Assembly (NCBI GenBank): GCA_009920875.1
Contig: RFZE01000039.1
Location: forward strand, 1 to 10,982
Direction: 5' to 3'
DNA length: 10,982 bases
DNA from: Alphaproteobacteria bacterium
Lineage (GTDB): Bacteria; Pseudomonadota; Alphaproteobacteria; RS24
Shown: piece by piece, positions 1 through 7,151 of the stretch
How positions within the stretch are numbered: position 1 is the stretch's first letter
Layout of the letters: the number at the start of each line of letters is the position of its first letter
Made by a program: the position numbers and the translations under genes
The notes under the pieces: model-generated
Database searches by the model: none
The model's input: the letters and a program-made list of their open reading frames with translations, nothing else
Told to the model about the DNA's origin: nothing

Positions 1-305
1 CGCAATTTTTCATCGCCCAAAGCGCGTAAAAAATCCAACGGCTCACTGCCTTGAGACGCTGTTGCGGCGGCAAGGTCAATGGCGCGCACGCCTTCGCGAT
101 TCATTGCCACCACCAGCAGGCTCTTGCCGTTTTTCGTGCGCGCAAAACTCAGCGCTTGCTCAACCGGAGCCAAGGCAAAAGCACTGTCGGGGGCTTGCCT
201 TATTTTCTCCTTAAAAAGCGGTTGTGAAACGTAAAAGCTGCGCGCCACAAAAACAATTATGAGAGCACCGAAAACAAGGCCGATAATTTGCAGAACCATT
301 TTCAT
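1..305 (-). CDS. Partial membrane-anchored protein of unknown function (C-terminus off the left edge)
   Basis: An open reading frame runs on the minus strand from ATG at 305 to the window edge, giving 101 residues that begin MKMVLQIIGLVFGALIIVFV. Residues about 3-21 form one hydrophobic helix, probably a signal anchor, and the remainder is soluble with no motif I recognise (it includes a KNGKSLLVVAMN stretch near residues 58-69). The start is supported by GAGG just upstream, which overlaps the TAG stop of the preceding membrane-protein gene, so the two are likely translationally coupled. It is the last visible gene of the TetR-led operon. A second in-frame ATG two codons later is also possible. 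Function cannot be assigned; the missing C-terminal part would decide it. Confidence 0.7.
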   Translation of the reverse strand, partial: MKMVLQIIGLVFGALIIVFVARSFYVSQPLFKEKIRQAPDSAFALAPVEQALSFARTKNGKSLLVVAMNREGVRAIDLAAATASQGSEPLDFLRALGDEKL

Positions 306-310
306 TGCCT

Positions 311-727
311 CTAACTGATGACCAATGCAGATGTATTCAATATAGTCATCATGCAAGCGCCGAAAAGGTTCGTATCTACTTTCACCACCTTATCGCCGAA
401 CTTCCAGATAAATGGCTTGATGCCGTTTTCATCGGCCAGCGCGCCCTCAAACATCGGCATGGCGGCGAGTGTCGCAAAAAAAGTGGCAATCCAGATGTAA
501 TTCATCAGCGCGCCGAGCATGAGATGGCCTGCACCCCAAACGAAGTAAAGCGTGAGTAAAGCCAAAGTCGAATTGGTCAAAACCTGCCAAACAACGTGAA
601 AGCGTGCATGCGGCGTCCACAGCGGATTGGTCGCATGCGTTCGGTTGAAATCAGCTACCATCGGGCCAATCATAATCATTACGGCCACCAAGCTGACCAA
701 TATATGGGCAATCAAATTCGTATCCAT
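311..727 (-). CDS. Small four-helix integral membrane protein (DUF6640-like)
   Basis: The 138-residue product has four hydrophobic segments at about residues 5-25, 45-65, 68-90 and 120-137. Between helices 1 and 2 lies a well-marked stretch, residues 26-48, with the pattern DFNxTHxxNPxWxPHARFHxxWQ, rich in His, Trp and Pro. From memory this matches small uncharacterised membrane proteins grouped as DUF6640; I could not run a domain search, so the family name is tentative. The biochemical role is unknown; the His-containing loop could bind a ligand or metal but nothing shown here proves it. A strong Shine-Dalgarno (GGGAGGGG) precedes ATG 727, and the gene starts 10 nt after the SDR stop, which places it in the same operon as the monooxygenase and SDR. 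Confidence 0.8.
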   Translation of the reverse strand: MDTNLIAHILVSLVAVMIMIGPMVADFNRTHATNPLWTPHARFHVVWQVLTNSTLALLTLYFVWGAGHLMLGALMNYIWIATFFATLAAMPMFEGALADENGIKPFIWKFGDKVVKVDTNLFGACMMTILNTSALVIS

Positions 728-737
728 TTTCCCCTCC

Positions 738-1517
738 CTAAATCAGGCCGACATAAGAGCCGCCATCCAATTGTAAATTCTGGCCGGATATAAAACCGGC
801 CTGTTCACTGCATAAAAAAGCACATGCGTCACCGAACTCATCCGGTCGACCAAGGCGACCGGCTGCGATGGTCGCTTCCATTTCAGCGCGTGCTTCTTCA
901 TAAGTTAAATTTTTTAACGCCATGGCCAGTTCGGCCATTTGTTGCTGACGCTGCGTATCGAAGCGTTCGGGCAGCATATTGTTTATCGTCACATTATCCT
1001 TCGCGACTTCCTTGGACAGCCCTTTGGAAAAAGCCGTCAGTGCCGAGCGCGCAGACGTGGAAAGACCCATATTGGGATGTGGGGATTTGACCATGGCCGA
1101 AGTGATATTGACAATACGGCCAAATTTGCGCGCGCGCATACCGTCAATGACGGCGCGAATAAGAAGCGCCGGGGCAATCATATTGGCGGCGAAAGCCTCT
1201 TGCCACATGGCTTCATCCCATTGGTCATAAGTGCCGGGCGGCGGGCCGTTATTATTGGTAACAAGAATATCAGGTCCTTCGCAAACCTGCAAAATTGCAT
1301 CACGGCCTTGTTGTGTATTGAGGTCACCAATGACAGAGGTGACATTACCGCCTTGCAGCTCTGCAATCTCCGCTTCTGCCGCTTTTAGAGCTTCGCCATC
1401 GCGCCCGTTAATGATTACATTCGATCCTTCTCGCGCCAAAGCCTTGGCGCAGGCAAAGCCAAGTCCACGCGACGAAGCACAAATGATGGCTTTCTTCCCT
1501 TTCAGTCCCAAATCCAT
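738..1517 (-). CDS. SDR-family oxidoreductase with a non-classical active site
   Basis: The 259-residue product has the length and layout of a classical short-chain dehydrogenase/reductase of the FabG type, acting on an alcohol or ketone with NAD(P)H in the cytoplasm. The N-terminal dinucleotide motif is present as ASSRGLG (residues 14-20, Ala in place of the usual Thr-Gly start), then NNNG (88-91) in place of NNAG, and the catalytic Ser140 in NITS. The usual Tyr-x3-Lys pair is replaced: alignment on the following helix puts Ser153 at the Tyr position and Arg157 at the Lys position. The C-terminal LDGG motif is present (250-253). An AGGAGGGA Shine-Dalgarno supports ATG 1517 and overlaps the end of the monooxygenase gene. 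It probably follows the monooxygenase in one pathway, but without the Tyr it may be a poor oxidoreductase or use different chemistry. Confidence 0.88.
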   Translation of the reverse strand: MDLGLKGKKAIICASSRGLGFACAKALAREGSNVIINGRDGEALKAAEAEIAELQGGNVTSVIGDLNTQQGRDAILQVCEGPDILVTNNNGPPPGTYDQWDEAMWQEAFAANMIAPALLIRAVIDGMRARKFGRIVNITSAMVKSPHPNMGLSTSARSALTAFSKGLSKEVAKDNVTINNMLPERFDTQRQQQMAELAMALKNLTYEEARAEMEATIAAGRLGRPDEFGDACAFLCSEQAGFISGQNLQLDGGSYVGLI

Positions 1518-1526
1518 AATTCCCTC

Positions 1527-3146
1527 CTATTCCCCACGCAAATTTTTCTCTAATGCCTGCACAACATTATCTTGCGATAAATCAGCCGCATGGAAATGCG
1601 CCGCAATATGTCCGTCAGGGCGTACCAATAGAGCGGCCAAATCCGCATCATATTCCGCAAGGCCAGCCGACCAATCACCGGTGAAATTCGTGCCATCATG
1701 CAATATTCTTAATTGCGCGATTTCGCCTTTTGGGGGCTGATGATGTCGGCTGACCAAAAGGGTAAATTGCGTCCCTTGCAGATATTCGGTGAGCGAAATA
1801 TCAGCGCCCTTTATTGCTATTCTGTGGTGCGGCACACTATCGCCAATGCGGAAAAGTGGGCGGTAATCGTCAATGCCCAAGCCCGTATCATCATGGTTGC
1901 CATAGCTATAGCCGACCTGCAGGCGCAGGCTGTCAAAATGGGGTTTTTGTGCGGCTATTGCGGCGGCCAGTTCGGGAGAATTGGCGGCATCAGAACATAT
2001 CGCATCGAAATGCGCTTGCATGTTTTCCGGCTCAGGCCCGAGCAAAAAACCAAGCAATTCAAACATGCGCATGGCGTTTTCCATGCTTTGCGCGCTATTG
2101 GTCTCGGCCACGGCCTTGCGCTCACTGCCATAGCTGTCGAGCAAGCAGTCATCGGCCATGCCGTTTTTGACCATGGCCAATTTCCAGGCGAGGTTTTGTG
2201 CGTCCCCCATGCCTGTATTGAGCCCAAGTCCACCGGCTGGCGGAAAACGATGCGCCGCATCGCCCAGTAAAAAAGCGCGCCCGTGACGGTAACGGGCAGC
2301 GACTTGCGCCGTCATCACCCACGGGCTGACATTCTTCATCGCGACCTCAATATCATTGCGGCCGAGGGTCGCGTTAATCAGAGCCAAACAACGCGCCTCA
2401 TCATACAGTTTTGGGTCTTCCTGACCGGGCGGACAGCCATACATCAAAACCCAATTTTGACCGTCATCATAAGAAATCAGTGTGCCGCTTGCGGACGGCT
2501 CCATAGTCCAATGCAAAATCCCCGGCTTGTCACCGATAAGCTCTGATAAATCGGCGTGAAAATGCACTGTGATGAAATGCTGAAGCGCGTCCGGCCCTTC
2601 CATCGCAATGCCCATTTGACGGCGCAGACTGGACCCGGCACCATCAGCCGCAATCAAATAATCGGCCTGAAGACGGTTCGTATCGGCGCCTTCAATCGCC
2701 AGTGTAATGCCATCATCATTTTCGACAACTTCTCCTGCCGTCACACCGCGCGACAGGGTAATCATGTCATTGGCCTCGACATGGCGCGCCAATATGGCTT
2801 CAAATTGCGGCTGCGAAATATTGACCAACCTGTAAGACACCAGATCAAGCACGGCCGCGTCTTGGCGCTCATAAGGAAGTCCGCCCAAATAAGTGCCCGA
2901 AAGGGTGGACCAGAAATTGACCATGCCCCCGCGCGATGGCGGCATTCCAGCGGCATATATCTCATCTGCCGCAATGCCTGCCGAACTGCAAATTTCTATG
3001 GTTTTGCCGTTTACCGCATGGGCGCGGGGTGCCTGCAAAATCGTTTCGCGCCGCTCGACAATATGGCTGGTCAGGCCGTGCTTGGCCAAAAGCAATGCGG
3101 CCATCATACCGCTTGGGCCGCCGCCGACGATAATGACATCACTCAT
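1527..3146 (-). CDS. FAD-dependent monooxygenase, aromatic/phenol hydroxylase type (class A flavoprotein)
   Basis: The 539-residue product belongs to the PHBH/phenol-hydroxylase superfamily, which uses NAD(P)H, FAD and O2 to hydroxylate mostly aromatic substrates. Visible landmarks are the FAD-binding GGGPSG (residues 8-13) with Glu31 ending the first beta-alpha-beta unit, the DG motif in AADGAGSSLRR (166-176), and the GD motif in LLGDAAHRFPPAGG (293-306). The last ~100 residues fit the thioredoxin-like C-terminal domain found in MhpA- and phenol-hydroxylase-like members, so the protein is full length. Its ATG at 3146 overlaps the TGA of the TetR gene (ATGA), a sign of coupled translation, and it is followed 9 nt later by the SDR. 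The substrate cannot be read from sequence. The operon position right behind the regulator suggests it is the first enzyme induced by the pathway's effector. Confidence 0.9.
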   Translation of the reverse strand: MSDVIIVGGGPSGMMAALLLAKHGLTSHIVERRETILQAPRAHAVNGKTIEICSSAGIAADEIYAAGMPPSRGGMVNFWSTLSGTYLGGLPYERQDAAVLDLVSYRLVNISQPQFEAILARHVEANDMITLSRGVTAGEVVENDDGITLAIEGADTNRLQADYLIAADGAGSSLRRQMGIAMEGPDALQHFITVHFHADLSELIGDKPGILHWTMEPSASGTLISYDDGQNWVLMYGCPPGQEDPKLYDEARCLALINATLGRNDIEVAMKNVSPWVMTAQVAARYRHGRAFLLGDAAHRFPPAGGLGLNTGMGDAQNLAWKLAMVKNGMADDCLLDSYGSERKAVAETNSAQSMENAMRMFELLGFLLGPEPENMQAHFDAICSDAANSPELAAAIAAQKPHFDSLRLQVGYSYGNHDDTGLGIDDYRPLFRIGDSVPHHRIAIKGADISLTEYLQGTQFTLLVSRHHQPPKGEIAQLRILHDGTNFTGDWSAGLAEYDADLAALLVRPDGHIAAHFHAADLSQDNVVQALEKNLRGE

Positions 3147-3787
3147 TCTATAAGCTCTTCAAGCGGGGCGGCCAGCAATGCATCAACCGTTTCCATATCC
3201 GCACCGGAACCTTTGAAAAGCAATTTCAGGGCTTCGGTCGACGGCCTGTCCGCGACCGTCCGCTCATTTCGGCAATCGACCAGCAGCGAAATCGCCGCCA
3301 TATAGAGAAAAATGAACCCATCGATTTGCCCGTCGCTTATTTCCAATTGGCCGGAAGCCATAGCCGCTCTCACATCGGCGTTCAAATGCGTCAGGCGCTT
3401 TTCGCGCTGCTCTCTGTTCCATGTCACGGAGTGACTGACGGCCTTAAACCAGCCTCTTTCGTGCTGCGCCCGAGCGTAAATATAAAGCGGTATTCGTACA
3501 ATCCGCGATAATGGACTATCAGTTTCGGCATGATGGCTCAGATACGCCGCCTCAAGATTGTCGACTTCGCGGGCGCATAAACCATCCAAAAGCTCATCCA
3601 CTGAATTAAAATAAGTATAGAAGCTGGGCCGTTTCATACCCGCTTGCTGGCAAATGAGGCCGGGGGTCAATTCACTCGATTGGTTTGCGCCGAGCAAGGA
3701 GAGCGCAGCATTCATCAAGGACGTAACGGCTTTCTCGCCTTTCGTCGGCTTTTGACTGACAGATGATTTTGCGAAGGCTCTTTCCAT
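3143..3787 (-). CDS. TetR/AcrR-family transcriptional regulator, likely local repressor
   Basis: The 214-residue product carries an N-terminal TetR helix-turn-helix at about residues 38-62 (ELTPGLICQQAG followed by RPSFYTYF and the DELLDGL that begins the next helix), then an alpha-helical ligand domain with no recognisable specificity. I chose ATG 3787 because the longer reading frame only reaches a TTG at 3844 that lies inside the second operator palindrome. No clear Shine-Dalgarno precedes 3787, and the transcript may have a very short leader. The gene heads the minus-strand operon and overlaps the monooxygenase start by 4 nt. Twin TTGACA-N3-TGTCAA palindromes sit 18-60 nt upstream, between it and the divergent sulfatase, so it most likely represses itself, the operon and the sulfatase. 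Confidence 0.9.
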   Translation of the reverse strand: MERAFAKSSVSQKPTKGEKAVTSLMNAALSLLGANQSSELTPGLICQQAGMKRPSFYTYFNSVDELLDGLCAREVDNLEAAYLSHHAETDSPLSRIVRIPLYIYARAQHERGWFKAVSHSVTWNREQREKRLTHLNADVRAAMASGQLEISDGQIDGFIFLYMAAISLLVDCRNERTVADRPSTEALKLLFKGSGADMETVDALLAAPLEELIE

Positions 3788-3804
3788 GACACAATTAAGG
3801 GCCG

Positions 3805-3825
3805 TAATTGACACATTGTCAATTA
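3805..3825. promoter_or_regulatory. Operator copy 1: perfect 9+3+9 palindrome
   Basis: TAATTGACA, three bases (CAT), then TGTCAATTA make a perfect inverted repeat. The core TTGACA-N3-TGTCAA is identical to that of copy 2. Its position, 18 nt before the TetR ATG and at the promoter-proximal side of the regulator, fits a TetR-dimer site. The TTGACA arms also resemble sigma70 -35 hexamers, so binding could block polymerase directly. Confidence 0.75.
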
Positions 3826-3828
3826 TTA

Positions 3829-3845
3829 TTTGACAGACTGTCAAA
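3829..3845. promoter_or_regulatory. Operator copy 2: perfect 8+1+8 palindrome
   Basis: TTTGACAG-A-CTGTCAAA is a perfect inverted repeat containing the same TTGACA-N3-TGTCAA core as copy 1. The centres of the two cores are at 3815 and 3837, exactly 22 bp apart, about two helical turns, so two dimers would sit on the same DNA face. This copy lies 38 nt before the sulfatase GTG. Confidence 0.75.
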
Positions 3846-3882
3846 AATTTACTTTCCTATAACTCAAAGAGAGGCATTTATC

Positions 3883-5331
3883 GTGCGGTTGATATTATTT
3901 TTTCTGGCTGCCTTATCGGTAAGTCCGGCACTTGCCAAGCCGAATATCATCGTCATTTTGGCCGATGATTTGGGTTGGCGCGATGTCGGATTTAATGGCA
4001 GTGAAATCAAAACCCCTCATCTCGATAAGCTGGCCGCGACCGGAAAACGTTTAACGCGCTTTTACGCCCATCCGACTTGCAGTCCAACCCGCGCTTCATT
4101 GCTGACCGGTCAGTCTGCTCTGCGCCTTGGCGTGACGCGCCCCTATTCCAAACTCAATCCAAACGGCTTACCACTGAATCGCAAATTATTGCCGGAATTT
4201 TTGAAACAGCATGGCTATCAGACCGCATTGGCCGGCAAATGGCATTTGGGGCCGCGCAAAAAAGCGCATTTGCCGAATGCGCGCGGGTTTGACAGTTTTT
4301 ACGGCCATGTGACCGGTGGTGTCGGCTATTGGGACCATGTGCATGGGGGTCATTATGACTGGCAGCGCGACGGCGTAACGGCGCGCGATGAAGGCTATAC
4401 AACGCAATTGCTGGCTGCTGAAGCTGTGCGTGTCGTCCGCAATCGCAATAAGGAAAAACCGTTCTTCCTGTATCTTGCTCTCGGCGCCCCGCATTTGCCC
4501 AATGAGGCACCGGCAGAAGCACTGGCTCAATATACTCATATCGCTTCGGAAAAGCGGCGGGTTCATGCGGCTATGGTCAGTGAAATGGATGCTGCCGTCG
4601 GCAAATTGATGGATGAGCTTGACGCGGAGGGTATACGCGACGACACGCTCATCTTTTTTATGAGCGATAATGGCGGCCTGACTGAGCATCGTTTGCTACC
4701 GAATTTTGCCTATCGCCTTATTGGTGGTCTGGAGAGCCTGTTCGGCATTCCCATTCCAGGCCGGTTTCTCGAATTCATGCGCACCAATATGTTTGATGGC
4801 GGCGGCGATAACGGCCCATTGCGCGGCGGCAAAAGCTCGGTTCTGGAAGGCGGCATTCGCGTCCCCGCCATCATTCATTGGCCGAGCAAATTAACAGATA
4901 CAGACTATGACGGTCGCCTGCACGTCACTGATTTATTGGCGACCCTAATGGAAGCGGCGACCGGCAGCGCAAAAACCGGTCAATTGACCGATGGCAAGAG
5001 CATGTGGTCGGCATTGGCTGAGGACAGAGAAGTCGCGCCTTCAGATTTCGTGACCATGGGCATGGATGGCAAGGCATTTTTCAGCCGGCGATGGAAGCTC
5101 ATCGAACGAAATAATGGAGCGCTGCAGCTCTATGATATTAAGCAAGACGAAACTGAAAGTCGCGACCTTGCGTCAGAAAGACCGGATGTCGTTGAAAAGC
5201 TGCATGCGCGTTTGACCGCCTCACCGACCGGTCCATCCACCAGCATAGCTTTGTGGCGCGTGATATTGGACCCGGATGAATTCGGCGGTGCAGAGCGGAA
5301 AGTGCCAATGGCTGATTTAGCGGTAGAGTAA
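3883..5331 (+). CDS. Secreted sulfatase (arylsulfatase-type, Cys-type formylglycine enzyme)
   Basis: From GTG 3883 the product is 482 residues. It begins with a signal peptide ending PALA at residues 15-18, so the enzyme is probably exported to the periplasm. The sulfatase domain follows: metal-binding Asp28-Asp29 (ILADDLGW), the formylglycine motif CSPTRASLLTG starting at Cys66, GKWHLG (118-123), a His-rich stretch at 141-158, APH (202-204), and metal ligands in SDNGG (261-265). These cleave sulfate esters after a separate enzyme converts Cys66 to formylglycine; no such maturase is in the window. The start is chosen because GAGAGG lies 8 nt upstream and the signal peptide begins there; the longer frame starts at a TTG inside the operator. 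The gene diverges from the TetR operon and shares its operators, so desulfation is probably co-induced with the monooxygenase. Substrate unknown. Confidence 0.9.
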   Translation: MRLILFFLAALSVSPALAKPNIIVILADDLGWRDVGFNGSEIKTPHLDKLAATGKRLTRFYAHPTCSPTRASLLTGQSALRLGVTRPYSKLNPNGLPLNRKLLPEFLKQHGYQTALAGKWHLGPRKKAHLPNARGFDSFYGHVTGGVGYWDHVHGGHYDWQRDGVTARDEGYTTQLLAAEAVRVVRNRNKEKPFFLYLALGAPHLPNEAPAEALAQYTHIASEKRRVHAAMVSEMDAAVGKLMDELDAEGIRDDTLIFFMSDNGGLTEHRLLPNFAYRLIGGLESLFGIPIPGRFLEFMRTNMFDGGGDNGPLRGGKSSVLEGGIRVPAIIHWPSKLTDTDYDGRLHVTDLLATLMEAATGSAKTGQLTDGKSMWSALAEDREVAPSDFVTMGMDGKAFFSRRWKLIERNNGALQLYDIKQDETESRDLASERPDVVEKLHARLTASPTGPSTSIALWRVILDPDEFGGAERKVPMADLAVE

Positions 5332-5398
5332 CGAAATCTGAGCGACGCGCCAAAGCCTGCGGAGTCTCCTAGTAAAACTTCGGCGACCGGCGGGGTAT

Positions 5399-6655
5399 CT
5401 AAAGCGGATGTACCTGAACCGGCAGATCTGTGATGCCCCGAATGAAATTATTCGACGAGCGTTGCACGTCTCCGACAACTTCAACACTTTTGAAACGTTT
5501 CAAGATTTCTTCCCAAAGAATTTGCAATTGTAATTCTGCCAATCGATTGCCCATACAACGATGCACACCAAACCCAAAAGCGACGTGCTCGCGTGCATTG
5601 GGCCGGTCGATAATCAGTTGGTCAGGATTTTCAAATACCGCCTCATCGCGATTGCCCGATAAGTACCACATGATGACCTTTTCACCTTCCTTGATAAGCT
5701 TGCCACCAAGTTCCACATCTTTCGTCGCTGTTCGGCGCATGTGAATGACAGGTGTTTGCCAACGTATCATCTCGGAGACCATGTTCGGGATTAACGATGG
5801 GTCTTTTTTTAACTTATCAAGCTGCTCGGGAAATTGATTTAGCCCCAAAACACCGCCGCTAATGCTGTTTCGCGTTGTGTCGTTACCACCAACGATGAGC
5901 AGAAGAATATTGCCGAGAAACAATGCCGGGTCTTCATTCATCTTGGCGGTTTCAGGATTGTGAATAAGCATAGATATCAAGTCGAACTGGGGTGGTTGGT
6001 TTTCGCGTTCCGCCCAGAGCGCATAAAAAGTTTCTGCTGCCTTGAGCAACTCAGCGCGGCGCGCGCCCATGTCTATGCTATCATCGCCCGTCACCTGCGG
6101 CACATTGGTGGTCAAATCAGACCATTCAATCAGTTTTCCGCGTTGCTCATAAGGGAAGCCGAAAAGTGTGGCTAACATACGAGCGGTTAAATCAACTGAA
6201 ACAAGTTCAACCCAGTTAAAAGTCTTACCGATTGGAAGGTTATCCAAAATATCGGCGGCCCTTTCTCTTATGAGAGGTTGCAGTTCAGCAAGGTTCTTGG
6301 GTCCAACGGAGGGCGATACGGCCAGTCGCTGTTTTTTATGCTCTGGTTCGTCCATATTAATAAAACTTTTCGCGGCAATTGCTATGCCATCATTGTCATC
6401 GCTCATACGATCCGCTTCAATGGCATCTACTATGGAGATACCACCGCGTTCCGATGAAAATGTTTTGTGGTCGATATCTACTTGCTTAATCAGCTCGTGG
6501 CTGACGACCGACCAATAAGCGCCGTTTGCACTGTTTTCCGTATAATGCACCGGAGACGATTTTCTGAGCTCCGCAAAGCCCTCCATCCAAGTGTCATTTT
6601 CGAAAAACTCTGGCTTACTTACGTCAAGATAAGTTAAATCGATAGCTTGCGACAT
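5399..6655 (-). CDS. Cytochrome P450, CYP153 family (terminal hydroxylase of alkanes or fatty acids)
   Basis: The 418-residue product is a full-length soluble bacterial P450. It shows the oxygen-binding I-helix GGNDTT (256-261), the ExxR pair Glu295/Arg298 in SEMIRWQTP, and the haem-binding loop FGFGVHRCMGNRLAELQL with Cys367. Several longer stretches match what I recall of CYP153A proteins: the DVSxPxxFxxNTW-like start (here with DTW), LLLIVGGNDTTRNS, and the HMRRTA region. CYP153 enzymes hydroxylate the terminal carbon of n-alkanes, fatty acids and related chains, fed by a ferredoxin and ferredoxin reductase. Neither partner gene is nearby here, although they are often adjacent in other bacteria. 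A GGGAGAA Shine-Dalgarno supports ATG 6655. It converges on the sulfatase across 67 nt with no clear terminator. Substrate preference cannot be told from sequence alone. Confidence 0.9.
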   Translation of the reverse strand: MSQAIDLTYLDVSKPEFFENDTWMEGFAELRKSSPVHYTENSANGAYWSVVSHELIKQVDIDHKTFSSERGGISIVDAIEADRMSDDNDGIAIAAKSFINMDEPEHKKQRLAVSPSVGPKNLAELQPLIRERAADILDNLPIGKTFNWVELVSVDLTARMLATLFGFPYEQRGKLIEWSDLTTNVPQVTGDDSIDMGARRAELLKAAETFYALWAERENQPPQFDLISMLIHNPETAKMNEDPALFLGNILLLIVGGNDTTRNSISGGVLGLNQFPEQLDKLKKDPSLIPNMVSEMIRWQTPVIHMRRTATKDVELGGKLIKEGEKVIMWYLSGNRDEAVFENPDQLIIDRPNAREHVAFGFGVHRCMGNRLAELQLQILWEEILKRFKSVEVVGDVQRSSNNFIRGITDLPVQVHPL

Positions 6656-6722
6656 ACTAATTCTCCCTTAAAAAAACTAGAGACAACGAGAATGTCCGTC
6701 AAGCGATGGCGGAACAGGCCTC

Positions 6723-6807
6723 TGGCAGGCGTTTTTTCTCTTTAGATGAGCTTCGGTTTGTCGTCACCAAAGAAACCACCGTCAAACAGCAAGTCATTTT
6801 AGTTTGA
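6723..6807 (+). pseudogene. Relic of a second diacylglycerol kinase gene (dgkA fragment, frameshifted)
   Basis: Read in frame from 6745 this encodes DELRFVVTKETTVKQQVILV and then TGA at 6805. The intact dgkA at 10211 has DGLRFIATKETAFKQQVI at the equivalent place; 13 of 18 residues agree and by eye about 40 of 54 bases. Just upstream, TGG CAG GCG TTT TTT (6723-6737) matches the W-H-A-F-L part of the intact gene in a different frame, offset by a 2-base deletion. Only the region before the first membrane helix survives; the catalytic helices are missing. It is a degraded paralogue or remnant of an older gene copy. Confidence 0.7.
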
Positions 6808-6957
6808 AACTGGGCGTTTGACCTCGCTAGATGTTTGCGCGGGGCTCATGAAAGGGCATTTTCCGGCCAAGCTTGGTCCATCCCCTAAGCCCACGGAATC
6901 CCTCCCTCCTTTTGTCCAGCCAAACTTGCTCACGCGTTTGACGGAACGCTCATCCAT
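6799..6957 (-). CDS. Doubtful small ORF, 52 codons
   Basis: ATG 6957 is preceded by AAGGAG with 9-nt spacing, and the frame stays open to TAA at 6799. The product starts MDERSVKRVSKFGWTKGG, is rich in Gly, Ser and Lys, and has no membrane helix or motif I recognise. It overlaps the last bases of the dgkA relic on the other strand and sits in gene debris. It may be the tail of a decayed gene or chance; the good ribosome site is the only positive evidence. Confidence 0.2.
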   Translation of the reverse strand: MDERSVKRVSKFGWTKGGRDSVGLGDGPSLAGKCPFMSPAQTSSEVKRPVSN

Positions 6958-7010
6958 CCGCGCGCACTCCTTTTTGCTCAATAATACCCGCTCGTCATAG
7001 GCCGATATTT

Positions 7011-7076
7011 TGGTCTACCAAGAAAAGACCTGAGTTTCGCGTCGCACGGTTCGTGAAACAGGGTGCTTGGGGGTTA
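7011..7076. repeat. Left copy of a 66-68 bp direct repeat
   Basis: Starting at TGGTCTACCA, the first 50 bases agree with 10878-10927 at 44 positions, and five of the six differences are transitions. After a 1-2 base indel the similarity continues to GGGGGTTA. Within the copy, GGTCT (7012-7016) can pair with AGACC (7026-7030), and GTTTCGCG (7034-7041) with CGTGAAAC (7052-7059). The copies bracket the arsC-to-dgkA block. Confidence 0.8.
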
Positions 7077-7088
7077 CCGAAGCGGCAG

Positions 7089-7104
7089 TTCTAATATTTT
7101 AGAA
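7089..7104. promoter_or_regulatory. Palindrome upstream of arsC (6+4+6)
   Basis: TTCTAA-TATT-TTAGAA is a perfect inverted repeat about 80 nt before the arsC start. A TATTAT at 7113-7118 could be a -10 box, in which case the palindrome would cover the -35 position. It could be an operator for an arsenic-responsive repressor encoded elsewhere; no arsR is in the window. AT-richness makes a chance match possible. Confidence 0.3.
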
Positions 7105-7151
7105 ATTTCAGCTATTATGCATTTGGCCTTGAGCTAAAAATTTTTTACACA

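Noticed and set aside
1713..2270. 185-codon plus-strand ORF
   Set aside because: It is antisense to the FAD monooxygenase, whose motifs are clear; composition follows from the opposite strand's codons. Other large overlapping ORFs (for example 2556-3305 plus, 4186-4689 minus) were rejected for the same reason.
3808..3882. Longer sulfatase start at TTG 3808 (and TetR TTG start at 3844)
   Set aside because: Both begin inside the operator palindromes, lack ribosome sites, and would add non-homologous N-termini, in the sulfatase case ahead of a proper signal peptide.
5332..5398. Bidirectional terminator between the sulfatase and P450
   Set aside because: Only a 9-bp GGAGTCTCC palindrome with no loop was seen, and no stem followed by a T-run on either strand.
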